NCBI GenBank assembly: GCA_041392305.1
Contig: JAWKMJ010000002.1
Location: 186,001-250,000 of the forward strand
Direction of reading: 5' to 3'
Source: JAGQYP01 sp041392305
GTDB lineage: Bacteria > Bacteroidota > Bacteroidia > Flavobacteriales_D > Crocinitomicaceae
DNA length: 64,000 nucleotides
The notes under the pieces were generated by a model. That model did no database searches, had not been told where the DNA came from, and saw only the letters and a program-made list of their open reading frames with translations. Each line of letters begins with the position of its first letter. Position 1 is the first letter of the stretch. The translations under genes were made by a program, and so were the position numbers. Shown piece by piece: positions 61,404 to 64,000 of this stretch.

Positions 61404-64000
61404 CTAGTGATCCCTTCTTCGTATTACCCAGATTTTAAATCTGTACAACATCAAATACATGGCTGGTACAATAACCAATGTTAGGAAGGTGGCGAAAGTT
61501 AAACCATAAATGATGGTTTTGGACATCGGACCAAAAAACATGTTGTTATCTCCACCTATGTAAAAATTGGCTCCACCACCGGCAAACAAGCTTTCAAAGT
61601 CGATATTAATCCCTTCAGCTAATGGAATCAGACCCAGAATGGTGGTAATAGCTGTTAGTAATACAGGTCGAAGACGAGTTTTACCACCTTCTACGATAGA
61701 GGCAATTACTTCTTCTAGCTGCAAACGTTGATGTTCCGCCAAACCTTGTTCTGCCTTTTTCCTTTCTATGATCAAATTGGTATAATCGATCAGTACAATG
61801 GCATTGTTTACCACAACTCCCGCAAGCGAAATAATTCCAATCATGGTCATAATGATTACAAATTCTTCACCAGTGATTAATAATCCTAGCAGTACTCCGA
61901 TTAAACTAAATACAACAGAGAACATGATGATGGTTGGTGTTGAATAAGAGTTGAACTGAGTAACAATAATTAAAAGAATTAAGAAAACTGCAATCATTAA
62001 TGCTTTACTAAGAAATGCCATTTCTTTTTGTTGCTCTTCCTGTTGCCCAGTAAATTTGTAAGAAATACCTTCGGAAACCCCAAATTCTGTCTCATACTGT
62101 TGCATGTATCCTTTGAGTTCTTTTATAACCTCATCTGGATTGGCATCAATAACATCGGATACAATGGTAACCATTGGAACAAGGTCTTTTCTTACTACCG
62201 CGGAATAAGAGTTAATCTCCTTAGGAGGATGAACCACTGATCGAATTGGAATTCGCAATAATTGACCTTTGTTGTTTCTAAAAATTAACTTCTGATCCAA
62301 TAAAGCGTCCAAATTATTTCTATTTTCCTCATCAAATCGAACTACGATATCATAGTTGTCATCACCCTTCTTATAGACACTTACATCTTGTCCAAAAAGA
62401 GCCTTTCTTATCGCCATTGATATCTGACCCGTAGAGGCGTTTAATTTTCGAGCCTCTTTTCGATCTACGTATATTGGAATTTCAGGTTTTCCAGTTTCTA
62501 CATCCAATTTCAATTTTTCTACCCCTTTTACTTTTTTTCGATCAAGGTAATTTTTGATCTTATCGGCTTCTTCAATCAGAGCTTCATAAGGAACAGAGCC
62601 AGAAACTTCGATGTTAATTGCAGGAGGAAGAGGAGGGCCTTCCTTATTTTTAATTGCAGAAATTTGAATATCTGCTGGGAAATCTTCCTTGATTTTGTTG
62701 ATTTCAGAAAGAATGTCTGAAGTAGAAACTCCATTTCTATATTGAAACTCTGCAAACTGTACAATCACACGACCTTTGTGTGGAGTATTTCCCATTGAAA
62801 CTCCTTGTCTTGGATCACTTGTTCCATCACCAACTTGGGCGATAATTGATTGAATCATTTTGTGATCTTCGTCCATAGCGGAAGAATCCTTCTCCAAATA
62901 TGGCGCAAGAATTTCATTCAACTTGGCTTCGACTTCTAGTGTGGTTTTATTGGTTTCTTTGATATCCGTTCCAATTGGATGTTGTATGAAAATATTCACA
63001 TAGTTAGGCTCATTCTCTGGGAAGAACAAAACTTTCGGTGGAATAACAGCCATCAATATGAATGAAATAACCAGAAGCCCAAGAGTTCCTGCGAAGAATA
63101 TTTGGGGATTAGGGCCTTTCAACGTGATTCTTAAAAATCTATCGTATGCATTTTCAAGTATCGGAAGAATTTTATTTTGAAAGTATTTAGCTGCCGGAGA
63201 AAGAGCAAATACTTCAAGCAGCCCAAACAAACCTCCAACAACTAAAATATTCCCTGCCGTTGGACCAACTGCGAAATGAGCTAAAATTCCTAAAACTGTA
63301 ATGGTTCCAGAAACGATTATCACCCGTTTCTTGTTTACTTTTTTCTCACCACGTCTCATAAAAACAGCAGCGATTGCAGGATTAATGACAAGAGCAACGA
63401 AAAGCGATGACCCCAATACAATCATCAAGGTAATCGGAAGGTATTTCATAAATTCACCCATTAATCCTGGCCAAAGCGCTAGTGGAATGAATGCAGCCAA
63501 AGTAGTGGCAGTAGATGCAATAATCGGCCAGGCTACTTCACCCACTCCTTTTTTGGCGGCTTGAATCGGGTCATACCCTTCATCTAACAAGCGGTAAATA
63601 TTTTCAATTACCACAATTCCGTTGTCTACTAGCATTCCCAAAGCCAATACTAGGGAGAAAAGTACCATAACATTTAGTGTAACCCCCATTGCAGAAAGAA
63701 TGAGAAAGGACATAAACATGGACAAAGGAATAGCGATACCAACAAATATAGCGTTACGCAAACCTAAGAAGAAGAGTAAGACCATGACCACTAAAATGAT
63801 TCCAAAAATGATGGAGTTCACCAAATCCGACACCATCGTTCTGGTTTTATTTGATCGGTCATTTGTTAAACTCACTTTGACATTTGCAGGAATGGTTCCA
63901 TCAGCTTGTGCTTTCTTAACGAGCATTCGAATTTTATCCGCTGCATCCAAAAGGTTTTTGCCTGCCTGCTTCTTGATGTCAAGCATGATTACATCTTCAC
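61404..64000 (-). CDS. RND efflux permease, 5' end outside window
   Basis: The frame is open to the right edge (EDVIMLDIKKQAGKNLLDA reads through), so about the first 300 residues are missing. The 864 visible residues contain the porter remainder, the first helix bundle with GMLVDNGIVVIENIYR (the conserved acidic site), the second periplasmic porter domain and the last helices (GIISLAGVVVNNAIVLIDYTNL, TAITTILGLIPLA). This is the inner-membrane pump of a tripartite efflux system. An extra hydrophobic stretch (RVIIVSGTITVLGILAHFAVG, about 80 residues) lies between helices, as in some Flavobacteriia homologues. The adaptor gene is presumably upstream, beyond the window. Substrate unknown. Confidence 0.92.
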   Translation of the reverse strand, partial: EDVIMLDIKKQAGKNLLDAADKIRMLVKKAQADGTIPANVKVSLTNDRSNKTRTMVSDLVNSIIFGIILVVMVLLFFLGLRNAIFVGIAIPLSMFMSFLILSAMGVTLNVMVLFSLVLALGMLVDNGIVVIENIYRLLDEGYDPIQAAKKGVGEVAWPIIASTATTLAAFIPLALWPGLMGEFMKYLPITLMIVLGSSLFVALVINPAIAAVFMRRGEKKVNKKRVIIVSGTITVLGILAHFAVGPTAGNILVVGGLFGLLEVFALSPAAKYFQNKILPILENAYDRFLRITLKGPNPQIFFAGTLGLLVISFILMAVIPPKVLFFPENEPNYVNIFIQHPIGTDIKETNKTTLEVEAKLNEILAPYLEKDSSAMDEDHKMIQSIIAQVGDGTSDPRQGVSMGNTPHKGRVIVQFAEFQYRNGVSTSDILSEINKIKEDFPADIQISAIKNKEGPPLPPAINIEVSGSVPYEALIEEADKIKNYLDRKKVKGVEKLKLDVETGKPEIPIYVDRKEARKLNASTGQISMAIRKALFGQDVSVYKKGDDNYDIVVRFDEENRNNLDALLDQKLIFRNNKGQLLRIPIRSVVHPPKEINSYSAVVRKDLVPMVTIVSDVIDANPDEVIKELKGYMQQYETEFGVSEGISYKFTGQQEEQQKEMAFLSKALMIAVFLILLIIVTQFNSYSTPTIIMFSVVFSLIGVLLGLLITGEEFVIIMTMIGIISLAGVVVNNAIVLIDYTNLIIERKKAEQGLAEHQRLQLEEVIASIVEGGKTRLRPVLLTAITTILGLIPLAEGINIDFESLFAGGGANFYIGGDNNMFFGPMSKTIIYGLTFATFLTLVIVPAMYLMLYRFKIWVIRRRDH

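Overview
The window reads as an AT-rich chromosomal segment of a Bacteroidota bacterium, most likely order Flavobacteriales. The signs are several secreted proteins with type IX secretion (T9SS) type A or type B sorting domains, SprB-type repeats, gldH and an SprE/PorW-like lipoprotein gene, TAnnTTTG-type promoter boxes, almost no Shine-Dalgarno sequences, and an F-type ATPase cluster that lacks atpD and atpC. A family such as Crocinitomicaceae is only a guess.

Layout. 1-13137: four large secreted repeat proteins arranged X1-Y1-X2-Y2, a tandem duplication of a two-gene unit. The 3' ends of Y1 and Y2 are almost identical over about 806 bp, and Y1 is broken by a one-base deletion. 13160-18581: galE, an outer-membrane-type protein, a small zinc-ribbon protein, an S9 peptidase and a minimal type B sorting-domain protein. 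18635-24368: ricT/PSP1, gldH, holB facing them, a coiled-coil secreted protein, an EamA transporter and a tandem universal stress protein. 24411-29631: two small unknown genes facing a minus-strand run of unknown gene, rnpA, S41 protease and O-antigen ligase/polymerase. 29656-33155: YceI-like lipoprotein and the SprE/PorW-like TPR lipoprotein. 33261-39403: bactofilin, then atpZ-like, unknown membrane gene, atpB-E-F-H-A-G. 39458-41701: DUF3109, kelch protein, secreted unknown. 41736-47633: a DabA/DabB inorganic-carbon module with a small third gene, a divergent LysR regulator and a DUF1456 gene. 47870-49185: an unrecognised gene, a 133-bp tandem repeat and tRNA-Gln(TTG). 49373-54691: DUF2723 protein, polysaccharide deacetylase, cyclase-family hydrolase. 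54693-59282: a leader with a clear promoter and hairpin, then rimP-nusA-infB. 59306-64000: a palindromic element, small lipoprotein, DUF302 protein, N-acetylmuramoyl-L-alanine amidase with SPOR domain, and a truncated RND efflux permease.

How the parts relate. The T9SS components (sprE-like, gldH) and the many proteins with T9SS tails fit a surface- and secretion-oriented bacteroidete. The DAB module would concentrate bicarbonate, presumably for anaplerotic carboxylation because no autotrophy gene is visible here. The most unusual observations are the duplicated X-Y unit with a sharp conversion tract, the rimP-nusA-infB leader hairpin, the repeat array carrying the tRNA-Gln 3' end and terminator, the stand-alone type B sorting domain, and the small gene trailing dabBA. 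I did not find a clearly novel multi-gene system. All family names come from reading motifs by eye; no database search was run.
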